Positions 34,511 through 42,599 of a stretch of 45,218 nt of DNA are shown piece by piece; positions within the stretch are counted from its first letter, which is position 1, and each line of letters begins with the position of its first letter. Origin of the DNA: Muribaculaceae bacterium Isolate-002 (NCI) (GTDB taxonomy: Bacteria; Bacteroidota; Bacteroidia; Bacteroidales; Muribaculaceae). The notes under the pieces are model-generated. The model did no database searches. It saw only the letters and a list, made by a program, of their open reading frames with translations, and was not told the DNA's origin. The translations under genes and the position numbers were made by a program. Location of the stretch: assembly GCA_004102805.1 (NCBI GenBank), contig SCEG01000025.1:1-45218 (forward strand), read 5' to 3'.

Positions 34511-35338
34511 ATGATTACATTCCCCAACGCAAAAATCAACATCGGCCTTTACATCACGTCGCGGCGTGATGACGGATACCACGAAATTGTAACCGCGATG
34601 ATACCGACCGACTGGCGCGACATACTTGAGATTGTTCCGGCCAAAGGGAACGGAACCACCCTCACCGTGACGGGCCGGAGCGTGGATTGTCCGACAGAGA
34701 AGAACCTTGTGATGCGCGCCTACCGGGCGATGGCATCGCAATATGATTTGCCTGATGTAGACATATATCTCCACAAGATAATTCCTGACGGAGCCGGGCT
34801 TGGCGGAGGTTCGGCAGATGCCGCATTTACGATACGGGCACTCAACGAGATGTTTGAACTCGGACTTTCGGATGACGCGATGGCTGCCACAGCGGCGGCA
34901 ATAGGCTCCGACTGCCCGTTCTTCATCTACAACCGCCCCATGCTGGCTACCGGCACCGGCACGACACTTGCGCCGATTGATTTCAGCCTGAAAGACTACC
35001 GACTCGTAATCGTGAAACCACACGAATATGTCTCCACCGCCGAGGCCTACCGCGGCTGCACGCCCAAGCCATGTGTGACACAGCTTACTGAGATACTGGC
35101 GGCAGCGCCTCCGGAAGAATGGATCAAGGCCAATATCGTGAACGACTTCGAGACCACGGTGTTTCCGCTCCATCCATGCATCGCAGAGGTCAAGGCTTCG
35201 CTCTACAGGCTCGGCGCGGCATACGCGTCGATGTCAGGTTCAGGCGCAAGTGTGTTCGGCATATTCGGTCGTGACATTTTGGCAGATGAGATACAGCAGA
35301 CATTCCCCGGAATGGATTTTCACATCTCAACGCTTTGA
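34511..35338 (+). CDS. ispE: 4-diphosphocytidyl-2-C-methyl-D-erythritol kinase
   Basis: IspE phosphorylates CDP-methylerythritol in the MEP isoprenoid pathway. The 275-residue GHMP-kinase protein begins FPNAKINIGLYIT (substrate motif with the catalytic Lys and Asn), has the ATP loop PDGAGLGGGSADAAF (near 96-110) and DCPFFIYNRPML, and ends with MSGSGASVFGIF (motif 3). It is complete. It is divergent from dnaB and followed by grpE on the same strand after 99 nt that contain a separate promoter. Confidence 0.95.
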   Translation: MITFPNAKINIGLYITSRRDDGYHEIVTAMIPTDWRDILEIVPAKGNGTTLTVTGRSVDCPTEKNLVMRAYRAMASQYDLPDVDIYLHKIIPDGAGLGGGSADAAFTIRALNEMFELGLSDDAMAATAAAIGSDCPFFIYNRPMLATGTGTTLAPIDFSLKDYRLVIVKPHEYVSTAEAYRGCTPKPCVTQLTEILAAAPPEEWIKANIVNDFETTVFPLHPCIAEVKASLYRLGAAYASMSGSGASVFGIFGRDILADEIQQTFPGMDFHISTL

Positions 35339-35391
35339 ACGTTAACGCATTTTATTTGTTAATATTTTATGATTGGCCGAATGTAGCGAGT

Positions 35392-35408
35392 TTGGCAAGA
35401 TTTTTGCA
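35392..35408 (+). promoter_or_regulatory. Sigma-54-like -24/-12 element before grpE
   Basis: TTGGCAAGATTTTTGCA has GG at 35394-35395 and GC at 35406-35407, exactly 12 bp apart as sigma-54 promoters require (TTGGCA-N6-TTGCA). The start point would be near 35419, 19 nt before the grpE ATG. The usual TAnnTTTG box is present only as the imperfect GATTTTTG at 35399-35406 without a well-placed -33. Which sigma factor is used is not proven. Confidence 0.45.
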
Positions 35409-35437
35409 TATTTCAACCTAAATAAATTTATTCAAAC

Positions 35438-36055
35438 ATGAGCCAGAAACAACATAACCACTCCGAAAAAAACTCCGCAAAAGGGGCACAGGAGGCTGAA
35501 ATCAAAATCGAAAACCCAGATATGGAAGTTGAGGACACTCTCAACGACGGAATAACAGAAGAAACCGGTGCCGACGAAGAGTCATCGGAAATCGAGAAGC
35601 TCAAACAAATGCTTCAGGATCGCGAGGACGCTCTCGAAAAAGAGAAAAAAGAGTATCTTTTCCTCATGGCCGATTTTGACAACTTCAAGAAAAGGACTCT
35701 GCGCGAGAAATCGGAAATAATCAAAAACGGAGCCGAGAATGTGCTCAAAGGCATACTCCCCATACTCGATGACTTTGAACGTGGCATTGAAGCAATCAAA
35801 GATGATGCCACCGCCGTGTCTGTAAAAGAAGGCATGGAGCTCATATATAATAAATTCGTAAAATACCTGCAACAGAACGGCGTAAAGGAAATACCCACCG
35901 AAGATGCCGTATTTGACGTCGACCTTCATGAAGCCATCGCCATGGTGCCTGTTGACGATGAGTCGAAAAAGGGTAAGATCATCGACACTATTGCCAAGGG
36001 ATATACCCTCAACGATAAGGTGATACGTCACGCAAAAGTCGCAGTCGGACAATAA
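35438..36055 (+). CDS. grpE: Nucleotide exchange factor GrpE
   Basis: GrpE releases ADP from DnaK in the Hsp70 cycle. The 205-residue protein has an acidic disordered N-terminus (about 1-50), a long coiled-coil helix (IEKLKQMLQDREDALEKEKK, about 52-75, continuing through FLMADFDNFKKRTLREK), and the C-terminal beta domain, with ILPILDDFERGIEA and the ending GYTLNDKVIRHAKVAVG. It is followed by dnaJ after 64 nt. dnaK is not in the window. Confidence 0.96.
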   Translation: MSQKQHNHSEKNSAKGAQEAEIKIENPDMEVEDTLNDGITEETGADEESSEIEKLKQMLQDREDALEKEKKEYLFLMADFDNFKKRTLREKSEIIKNGAENVLKGILPILDDFERGIEAIKDDATAVSVKEGMELIYNKFVKYLQQNGVKEIPTEDAVFDVDLHEAIAMVPVDDESKKGKIIDTIAKGYTLNDKVIRHAKVAVGQ

Positions 36056-36119
36056 AGATACCGACATAACAACCGTAAATCGTGCATTTTACATATAGCG
36101 CATTGTGAATTAAAAGAAT

Positions 36120-37289
36120 ATGGCTACCAAAAGAGATTACTACGAAGTGCTGGGCGTTGACAAAAGCGCCTCGGCAGATGAAATAAAGAAAGCGTATCGC
36201 AAACTGGCGCTGAAATATCACCCCGACAAAAATCCCGGCGACAAGGCTGCGGAAGAGAAATTTATCGAGGCTGCCGAAGCGTATGATGTGCTCAGCGATG
36301 CTGACAAGCGTGCGAAATATGACCAGTTCGGCCACAATATGGGTCCGCAGGGCTTCCCTGGCGGAGGTGCAGGCGGCTACAGCGCCGGATTTGATATCAA
36401 CGACATATTCGAGCACTTCGGCGACATATTCGGAGGCCGTTTCGGCGGCGAATGGGGCGGAGCCACTGGCGGACGCCAACGCGCCCCCCGCAAGCCGACA
36501 CGCAAAGGTTCAGACCTGCGCATAAAGGTAAAACTGACTCTTGCGGAAATAGCCACAGGCATTTCCAAGACGCTCAAAATACCTACGCAGACCAAGTGCG
36601 AGCACTGCAACGGCACAGGAGCCAAAGACGGCACTGCATTCACAACATGCTCAACCTGCCACGGCACAGGTGTCATCACTCAGGTGCAGCAGACCCTGCT
36701 CGGCGCCATGCAGTCGCAGTCGATATGCCCGCATTGCAACGGCGAGGGCAAGACTATCACTCAGAACTGCGCCTACTGCCACGGCGAAGGCACAGAGCGC
36801 AAGGAGCAGCTCGTCAGCTTCAACATACCGGCCGGCGTTGCCGACGGCATGACTCTGACCGTAAAAGGCAAAGGAAATGCACCACGCCACGGTGGCGTCA
36901 ACGGCGACCTTCTCGTGGTAATCGAGGAAATAAAGCACCCCGAACTGATACGCGACGGCAATGATGTGATATACAATCTAATGCTCGATATCCCGACAGC
37001 CACTCTGGGTGGCTCGGTGGAAGTGCCGACAATCACCGGGCGCGCGCGCCTCAATATAGCAGCCGGCACCCAGCCCGGCAAAGTGCTCCGTCTGCGAGGC
37101 AAAGGTCTCCCCTCTCCCGAAGGACGAGGCACCGGCGACGAGCTCATAAATGTGATGGTCTACATCCCCGAGCATCTTGACGACCGCATACGCACCGCTG
37201 TCGAGTCAATCAAAGACAGTCCCAACATCAAGCCTTCGGAATCAGCAAAACAGCGCATATTCTCAAAGCTGAAACATATCTTCGAATAA
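36120..37289 (+). CDS. dnaJ: Chaperone DnaJ
   Basis: DnaJ (Hsp40) delivers clients to DnaK and stimulates its ATPase. The 389-residue type I protein has the J domain (4-70) with YHPDKNPGD holding the HPD triad, a Gly/Phe-rich stretch (about 78-125), and the zinc-binding domain with all four CxxCxGxG motifs ([32 protein letters not shown]). The substrate-binding beta domains and C-terminal dimer region follow. The operon ends in a strong terminator 23 nt after the stop. Confidence 0.97.
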   Translation: MATKRDYYEVLGVDKSASADEIKKAYRKLALKYHPDKNPGDKAAEEKFIEAAEAYDVLSDADKRAKYDQFGHNMGPQGFPGGGAGGYSAGFDINDIFEHFGDIFGGRFGGEWGGATGGRQRAPRKPTRKGSDLRIKVKLTLAEIATGISKTLKIPTQTKCEHCNGTGAKDGTAFTTCSTCHGTGVITQVQQTLLGAMQSQSICPHCNGEGKTITQNCAYCHGEGTERKEQLVSFNIPAGVADGMTLTVKGKGNAPRHGGVNGDLLVVIEEIKHPELIRDGNDVIYNLMLDIPTATLGGSVEVPTITGRARLNIAAGTQPGKVLRLRGKGLPSPEGRGTGDELINVMVYIPEHLDDRIRTAVESIKDSPNIKPSESAKQRIFSKLKHIFE

Positions 37290-37311
37290 AATCAGATAAA
37301 ATAATCAGAAT

Positions 37312-37351
37312 AAGAAAGATGCAGACTCGTTTTCGAGCCTGCATCTTTCTT
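37312..37351 (+). terminator. Rho-independent terminator of grpE-dnaJ
   Basis: AAGAAAGATGCAG (37312-37324) pairs perfectly with CTGCATCTTTCTT (37339-37351). After one mismatch the stem continues CTCG/CGAG with a TTTT loop. A T run (TGTTTTTCG) follows. Confidence 0.92.
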
Positions 37352-37421
37352 TGTTTTTCGCTATGCCAATCTATTTTTCCGGCCGATTATTCGGCGGTTA
37401 TTTTTATATGAATATTACAAA

Positions 37422-37456
37422 GCGGGGCGAATATCCATGTTGGATATTCGCCCCGC
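37422..37456 (-). terminator. Terminator of the glycogen synthase-phosphorylase operon
   Basis: GCGGGGCGAATATCC (37422-37436) and GGATATTCGCCCCGC (37442-37456) form a 15-bp perfect stem with a 5-nt loop. On the minus strand it begins 31 nt after the glgP stop and leads into TTTGTAAT. Confidence 0.85.
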
Positions 37457-37486
37457 GGGGGTTATGATGTTTGTTGAATCAGTCGA

Positions 37487-40042
37487 TTAGATCCATCGTA
37501 CGTAAGCGAAGTCCTGACGGTGGGGCAGGTTGCTGTTGACGGGATAGAGACGGTAGGCGTAGCGGAACACACCGGGATCGTCGGTTTTGCCTTTGTACTC
37601 GTATGTGAGCACGTTGCCTTCTTCCTTAACCACTTTGAAGGGAGCTACTTTGCAAAGTTTCTCTTCGCCATCCTCAACCTGATATGCAACGAGTTCAAGA
37701 CCGAGTTCTTTTCCGAGACCGTTGGTGTCAACGATTGCCTTAACGGTGAAATCCTGACCTGTAAGGTTGTTTGATGTGTCCTGAGTCTCCACATCGAATA
37801 CTTTGATGCCATCCCATGCGGCGGCCACTTTCTCTTTCCAGGCCACGATTTCTTTTGCAAGTGCGAAATTCTTGGCTGCGAGTTTCTTAGAGCAGGCTGC
37901 TTCCTTGTCGTAGAATCGAGCGATGTAGTCGTCGATCATACGCTTCATGGTGAAGTGGGGAGCGATGTCTCCGATAGAACCCTTGATGTATTGTATCCAG
38001 CGGGGTGAGTAGCCTTTTGAGTTCTTCTCGAAGTAGAGGGGCACGATTTCGTTCTCAAGCATCGAGTAGATGGTTGCTGCGTCAAGTTTATCCTGTTGAG
38101 ACTGGTCGGTGAATGTACGACGGTCGGTGAGCGCCCAACCTGCGTTTTCGTTGAAGCGGTAGCCTTCATACCACCATCCGTCGAGCACTGAGAAGTTGAG
38201 CACGCCGTTCATCTCGGCTTTCTCGCCTGATGTGCCTGATGCCTCGAGAGGACGTGTGGGGGTGTTCAACCAGATATCGACACCGCTGACGAGACGCTTG
38301 GCAACAATCATGTTGTAATCTTCAAGGAAGATAATTTTGCCGAGGAACTGGGGCATGCGTGAAATTTCCATTATGCGCTTGATAAGGCCCTGTCCTGCGC
38401 CGTCGGCGGGGTGAGCTTTACCGGAGAATACAAACTGCACGGGGAACTGCTCGTTGTTTACAATCTTGGCGAGACGTTCCAGATCAGTGAAGAGAAGATG
38501 CGCGCGCTTGTAAGTAGCGAAACGACGGGCAAAGCCTATGATGAGAGCGTTGGGGTTGATTTTGTCGACGATTTTCATTACAGCCGAGGGATCGCCCTGA
38601 TTGGCAAGCCATTTGGCCTTGAAATCACGCTTGACAAAGTTGATAAATTTGGTTTTCAACTGCATGCGCATTTTCCAGATTTCTTCGTCGTTGACATCGA
38701 AGATGCCTTTCCATGCTTTGGGATCGCTCTGATTTTCGAATACCTGTTCGCCGAGATGCTTAGCGTAGAATTCCTTCCACTCTGAAGCTGCCCATGTCGG
38801 CATGTGCACGCCGTTGGTCACATAGCCAACGTGCGATTCCTGCCAGTTGTAGCCTTTCCAGATACCGGCAAACATTTTCTTTGACACTTCACCGTGGAGC
38901 CAGCTTACACCGTTGGCTTCCTGACAGGTGTTGAGAGCGAACACGCTCATTGAGAAACGTTCGTTGGTGTTGGGGTTCTCACGACCCATGTTCATGAGGT
39001 CATTCCACGAGATACCGAGTTTTGCGGGATATTCACCCATATATTTTCCAAAGAGACCTTCGTCGAAATAGTCGTGACCTGCGGGCACGGGAGTGTGTAC
39101 GGTATAGAGCGACGAAGCGCGTACCATTTCGAGAGCCACATTGAAGTCAAGGCCATCCTCCTGCACGAAGTCAACGAGACGCTGCAGGTTGAGCAGAGCT
39201 GCGTGACCTTCGTTGCAGTGATAGAGCTGGCTCTTGATGCCAAGTTTCTTCAGCATGAGCACACCGCCGATGCCGAGAAGATATTCCTGCTTGATGCGGT
39301 TTTCCCAGTCACCGCCGTAGAGCTGGTGAGTGATGACGCGGTCAAACTCGCTGTTCATGTCGAAGTCAGTATCCAGCAGGTAAAGATTCATGCGTCCAAC
39401 TGCCACTTTCCAGATATGAGAGTAGATGATGCGTCCGGGATAGGGGACTTCGAGGATTACGGGATGTCCGTTTTTATCGCATACCTGCTCGATGGGGAGC
39501 TGGTTGAAGTTCTGGGGCTCGTAGTTTGCAATCTGCTGGCCGTCGACGCTGAGAGTCTGGGTGAAGTAGCCGTAGCGGTAGAGGAAACCCACAGCTGTCA
39601 TGTCGACACAACTGTCAGATGCTTCCTTGATATAGTCACCGGCAAGCACGCCGAGACCACCTGAATATATTTTCAAACAGTTGCAGAGGCCGTATTCCAT
39701 TGAGAAATATGATACGGAAGGAACATCCTTGCGCATCGGTTTCTTCATGTAATCCTGGAACATGCCATAAACACGCTCTATGCGTGCCATGAAATCTGCA
39801 TCGTTGATGATTTCTTTCTGACGTTCGGAAGAAAGGCGCTGGAGAAGCATCACTGGGTTTTCTCCGGTTGAACGCCACAGGTCGGGATTTAGGTCGCGGA
39901 AGAGCGATTTTGCATCGCTGTTCCACACCCACCAGAGGTTCTTTGAAAGTTTCTCCAGAGGTTTTAACTTTGAAGGTAAGTCTGACTTTACAGTCATGTC
40001 ACGCCAAGTGGGGACATTCGAGTTGCTTACTTGAAGTTTCAT
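37487..40042 (-). CDS. glgP: Glycogen / alpha-glucan phosphorylase (GT35)
   Basis: The enzyme removes glucose-1-phosphate from alpha-1,4-glucans in the cytosol using pyridoxal phosphate. The 851-residue protein has an N-terminal DUF3417-type region ([20 protein letters not shown], about 34-53), then [20 protein letters not shown] (about 112-131), the GT35 core with [17 protein letters not shown] [13 protein letters not shown], and the cofactor-binding [14 protein letters not shown] near 620, where the Lys of GEKAEMNG is the PLP lysine. A C-terminal beta domain of about 100 residues ([20 protein letters not shown] to YRLYPVN) follows. This long form is typical of Bacteroidales. It lies 99 nt behind the glycogen synthase gene, same strand, so the pair makes a build-and-break unit. 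Confidence 0.95.
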   Translation of the reverse strand: MKLQVSNSNVPTWRDMTVKSDLPSKLKPLEKLSKNLWWVWNSDAKSLFRDLNPDLWRSTGENPVMLLQRLSSERQKEIINDADFMARIERVYGMFQDYMKKPMRKDVPSVSYFSMEYGLCNCLKIYSGGLGVLAGDYIKEASDSCVDMTAVGFLYRYGYFTQTLSVDGQQIANYEPQNFNQLPIEQVCDKNGHPVILEVPYPGRIIYSHIWKVAVGRMNLYLLDTDFDMNSEFDRVITHQLYGGDWENRIKQEYLLGIGGVLMLKKLGIKSQLYHCNEGHAALLNLQRLVDFVQEDGLDFNVALEMVRASSLYTVHTPVPAGHDYFDEGLFGKYMGEYPAKLGISWNDLMNMGRENPNTNERFSMSVFALNTCQEANGVSWLHGEVSKKMFAGIWKGYNWQESHVGYVTNGVHMPTWAASEWKEFYAKHLGEQVFENQSDPKAWKGIFDVNDEEIWKMRMQLKTKFINFVKRDFKAKWLANQGDPSAVMKIVDKINPNALIIGFARRFATYKRAHLLFTDLERLAKIVNNEQFPVQFVFSGKAHPADGAGQGLIKRIMEISRMPQFLGKIIFLEDYNMIVAKRLVSGVDIWLNTPTRPLEASGTSGEKAEMNGVLNFSVLDGWWYEGYRFNENAGWALTDRRTFTDQSQQDKLDAATIYSMLENEIVPLYFEKNSKGYSPRWIQYIKGSIGDIAPHFTMKRMIDDYIARFYDKEAACSKKLAAKNFALAKEIVAWKEKVAAAWDGIKVFDVETQDTSNNLTGQDFTVKAIVDTNGLGKELGLELVAYQVEDGEEKLCKVAPFKVVKEEGNVLTYEYKGKTDDPGVFRYAYRLYPVNSNLPHRQDFAYVRWI

Positions 40043-40141
40043 TGTGTATCTTTTTAATTGTTGTAATGATTACTTTTAAGGAAATGTAATATAATGTTGT
40101 TAAAGTATCAGACGAAAAAAGTCTTGGAACCCATGACAGCG

Positions 40142-41794
40142 TCATTGTCGCTTTTCAGCATTATGAAGCGCGATGTCAAACGCATTTTCATACCACTTGA
40201 TGAAATGGCTCCATGCGGCTTCCGACGCCGTATCCATCGCCGCTTTGGCAATCTTTGCCCTTTCAACTGCCGGAGCACATATAAGTTTCATAAGCGACTG
40301 CGCGATAGCATCGGCTACTTCATGGTAGTTGGAGTCGGTGCGAGGTATCACATTGACTCCGGAAATGTCAAAATCAGGTTCTGATGAAGACAGTATCCAC
40401 TGCCCGAAACCGGAGAGTGACGTGGTGACTGTTGGCACACCGAATGCCACACTTTCAAGCGGGGTATAACCCCATGGCTCGTAATATGACGGGAACACGG
40501 TTGCATCGACACCGATAAGCAGGCCGTAATACGGACTATTGAATATTCCGTCGTCACCATTGAGATAACAGGGCACATAAACCACCGTCACGCTGTCGTT
40601 GACGTCAACTCCGAAGCCGAGCTGATGTATGCGGTTGATTATCGGATCTTCGTTATAATTGTGGAGAGTGTGCGTGATTACCGGATCGCAGATGCCCGAC
40701 TGACAGCCACGTGCCATTGCATCCTGAAGGTCACCACGAGCCTTGTCGACCCATGCGGGCACCATTACAAGCGCGAGCACACGTGATTGGGTGCGTCCGC
40801 GCAATGCATTCATGCTGTCAAGAAACACATCGATACCCTTGTTACGGTATTCGCATCGTCCGGATGTGACAACTATAAAAGTATCGTCGTCGAGCTGTTT
40901 TCCTGTGAGTGCGCGCGCAACTGAGAGCAGTTTTTCGCGAGCATCCTTGCGCGCTTTGGCAAACTGCGTGCGTGCGGGCACGAAATTTTTCTCAAATCCG
41001 TTGGGGGTCACAACCGCCGGCTTCAAGTCAAGAAGTTGCTCGCATTCCACTGCCGTTATATCGCTGACGGTAGTAAAGCAGTCGGCCGCATGTGCCGCAG
41101 CTTTCTCGAGAGAATGCTTTGACTCCATATTGAGTTCACGGGCCATCTGGTCGCCGTTATATCCCTTGAGGTAATTGTAGAGAGGTTTACCGTTGCCGCA
41201 TATGCTGCGCCCGATGCTTGTGGCATGTGTGGTAAATACGGTAGCAATCGCGGGCTCCTGCCATTTGAGATAAAGAAGCCCCATGCCTGTTGTCCACTCG
41301 TTGAAATGGGCGATGACATCGACAGGGCTGCCATGATGGCGATATATGCTTTGCATCACAATAGCCGACGCTATGGCAAAGGCGCAACCTTCGTCGTAGT
41401 CACCGTAAGCATGCAGCGAGTCAACGCCGTAACGCGACCACATCTCGCCATAAACTTCATTAAGATACTGATATACACCCTTGAAATCGACCAGCACTGC
41501 AATAGGTTTGCCGGGAATATCCCAACGGCCAACTCTTACTTTTATGTCAAAGGGCAACTGAAGCGACTTCCTCCAATCCTTGAGCACTGAGCGGTTTTCT
41601 ATAAAAAAAGGCGACGGGTTATCGTCAGACCACACATCGGGCCCGACAAAAACTACTTTGTCTTTATAAAGTTTCTGAAGCGTTTTAGCCTTAGTCGACA
41701 GCACGGTATATATACCGCCTATCTTGTTGCAGACCTCCCAGCTTGTTTCAAAAAGCAGATTGAGATTACTTTCTTCTTCTTTTCCTTCTTTCAT
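40142..41794 (-). CDS. Glycogen synthase, GT3-like glycosyltransferase
   Basis: The protein is a retaining glycosyltransferase that extends alpha-1,4-glucan from a sugar nucleotide. The 550-residue sequence starts like eukaryotic-type (GT3) glycogen synthases: LLFETSWEVCNKIGGIYTVLSTKA, with the conserved KIGGIYTV loop split at about residues 18-33, HFNEWTTGMGLLYL, and TTHATSIGR. The C-terminal donor motif YYEPWGYTPLESVAFGVPT has the two Glu of the E-x7-E pattern. It differs from the bacterial GlgA (GT5) N-terminus. A consensus promoter lies 45-74 nt upstream. It is followed by glgP. Confidence 0.9.
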   Translation of the reverse strand: MKEGKEEESNLNLLFETSWEVCNKIGGIYTVLSTKAKTLQKLYKDKVVFVGPDVWSDDNPSPFFIENRSVLKDWRKSLQLPFDIKVRVGRWDIPGKPIAVLVDFKGVYQYLNEVYGEMWSRYGVDSLHAYGDYDEGCAFAIASAIVMQSIYRHHGSPVDVIAHFNEWTTGMGLLYLKWQEPAIATVFTTHATSIGRSICGNGKPLYNYLKGYNGDQMARELNMESKHSLEKAAAHAADCFTTVSDITAVECEQLLDLKPAVVTPNGFEKNFVPARTQFAKARKDAREKLLSVARALTGKQLDDDTFIVVTSGRCEYRNKGIDVFLDSMNALRGRTQSRVLALVMVPAWVDKARGDLQDAMARGCQSGICDPVITHTLHNYNEDPIINRIHQLGFGVDVNDSVTVVYVPCYLNGDDGIFNSPYYGLLIGVDATVFPSYYEPWGYTPLESVAFGVPTVTTSLSGFGQWILSSSEPDFDISGVNVIPRTDSNYHEVADAIAQSLMKLICAPAVERAKIAKAAMDTASEAAWSHFIKWYENAFDIALHNAEKRQ

Positions 41795-41838
41795 TATACC
41801 TTTATAATATACTTTCGGAGGAGGGTGATTTGAGACAG

Positions 41839-41868
41839 CAAAGATAATAAAAATTTATCAATAGACAA
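41839..41868 (-). promoter_or_regulatory. Promoter of the glycogen synthase-phosphorylase operon
   Basis: On the minus strand TTG (41868-41866), 19 nt, TATCTTTG (41846-41839) is a full match to the Bacteroidota promoter. The remaining spacer to 42068 shows no gene or RNA structure that I can recognise. Confidence 0.7.
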
Positions 41869-42068
41869 AAAAATGTAATGCATGCAGATAAATAAAAACG
41901 GACGAAGTCATACATTTCTGCCTTCCACGCGCCGCAAAAAGCCATTCCCAACTGGATATAAACCGATTATATCTCAATTCACGCCCATTATCAAACAGCC
42001 AAGACCGGTCATATCATAATTTTGTATGTAAATTTTTTTAAAATCGGCAAACATGAGAGCGGACTCAC

Positions 42069-42099
42069 TTGTAGATAAGAAATTTTATTATTAACTTTG
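42069..42099 (+). promoter_or_regulatory. Promoter of the small sorting-domain protein gene
   Basis: TTG (42069-42071), 20 nt, TAACTTTG (42092-42099) is a full consensus promoter 25 nt before the ATG at 42125. Confidence 0.7.
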
Positions 42100-42124
42100 T
42101 CAAATAAACGCGTTACAATCCTCT

Positions 42125-42433
42125 ATGAGAAAGATTCTTTCGACCGTCATATTGTCACTTGCCGCCACTGCCTTTACCGGGCAATGGCTTGCCAACGCAA
42201 AGCCTGCGGTTGAAATCAGAATAGCTGACCGCGCTCCTTCAGTAACTGTCGACAAGGGTTACATCGAATTGACTGCGCCTGAGTCGGAGACTGTAAAGTT
42301 TGAGATTTTTTCAATAACCGGCCAACTGATCAAATCAGTCACGGTAAAAAGTTCGACCGTAAAGGTTGATTTGCCTAAGGGTTTTTACATAATCAAATGC
42401 GACTCCTGGACCAAGCGGGTGATGTTAAGATAA
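42125..42433 (+). CDS. Small exported protein resembling a lone T9SS type A sorting domain
   Basis: The 102-residue product has a signal peptide (about 1-26, ILSTVILSLAATAFTGQ then ANA) and one small beta domain. After EIRIADRAPSVTVDKGYIEL the last 50 residues read like a Por_Secre_tail: VKFEIFSITGQLIKS, VKVDLPKGFYIIKC, and the ending WTKRVMLR (pattern V-x-I-x-[ND]-x-x-G-x-x-hydrophobic, LPxGxYI, KxxxR). In cargo proteins this domain follows a large passenger; here no passenger exists. It has its own consensus promoter and precedes the pullulanase gene by 166 nt of non-coding DNA. Function unknown: competitor, scaffold, stranded sorting tail or unrelated Ig-like protein are all possible. Confidence 0.7.
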   Translation: MRKILSTVILSLAATAFTGQWLANAKPAVEIRIADRAPSVTVDKGYIELTAPESETVKFEIFSITGQLIKSVTVKSSTVKVDLPKGFYIIKCDSWTKRVMLR

Positions 42434-42599
42434 CACCACTGCTGATATCATGAGCACCGGCTGCAGAGCAGACGCACTCCACACTGCATTATGCCTCATA
42501 ACCGGGGCTCCGGCACGATTCCACCACCTCCTTCCGGATTGACGCAAACCATGTGAAAGCATTATCACCTAAATCAATACAACAAATATCATACTGAAC

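Noticed and set aside
34457..35173. A 238-codon minus-strand open frame across ispE
   Set aside because: ispE has all its GHMP motifs on the plus strand; the antisense translation is His/Arg/Cys-rich with no motif.
39074..39664. A 196-codon plus-strand open frame inside glgP
   Set aside because: It is antisense to the conserved core of the phosphorylase and has no recognisable features.
40043..40141. A separate small gene between glycogen synthase and phosphorylase
   Set aside because: The plus-strand frame there runs on into the complement of the synthase; no promoter or domain is present.
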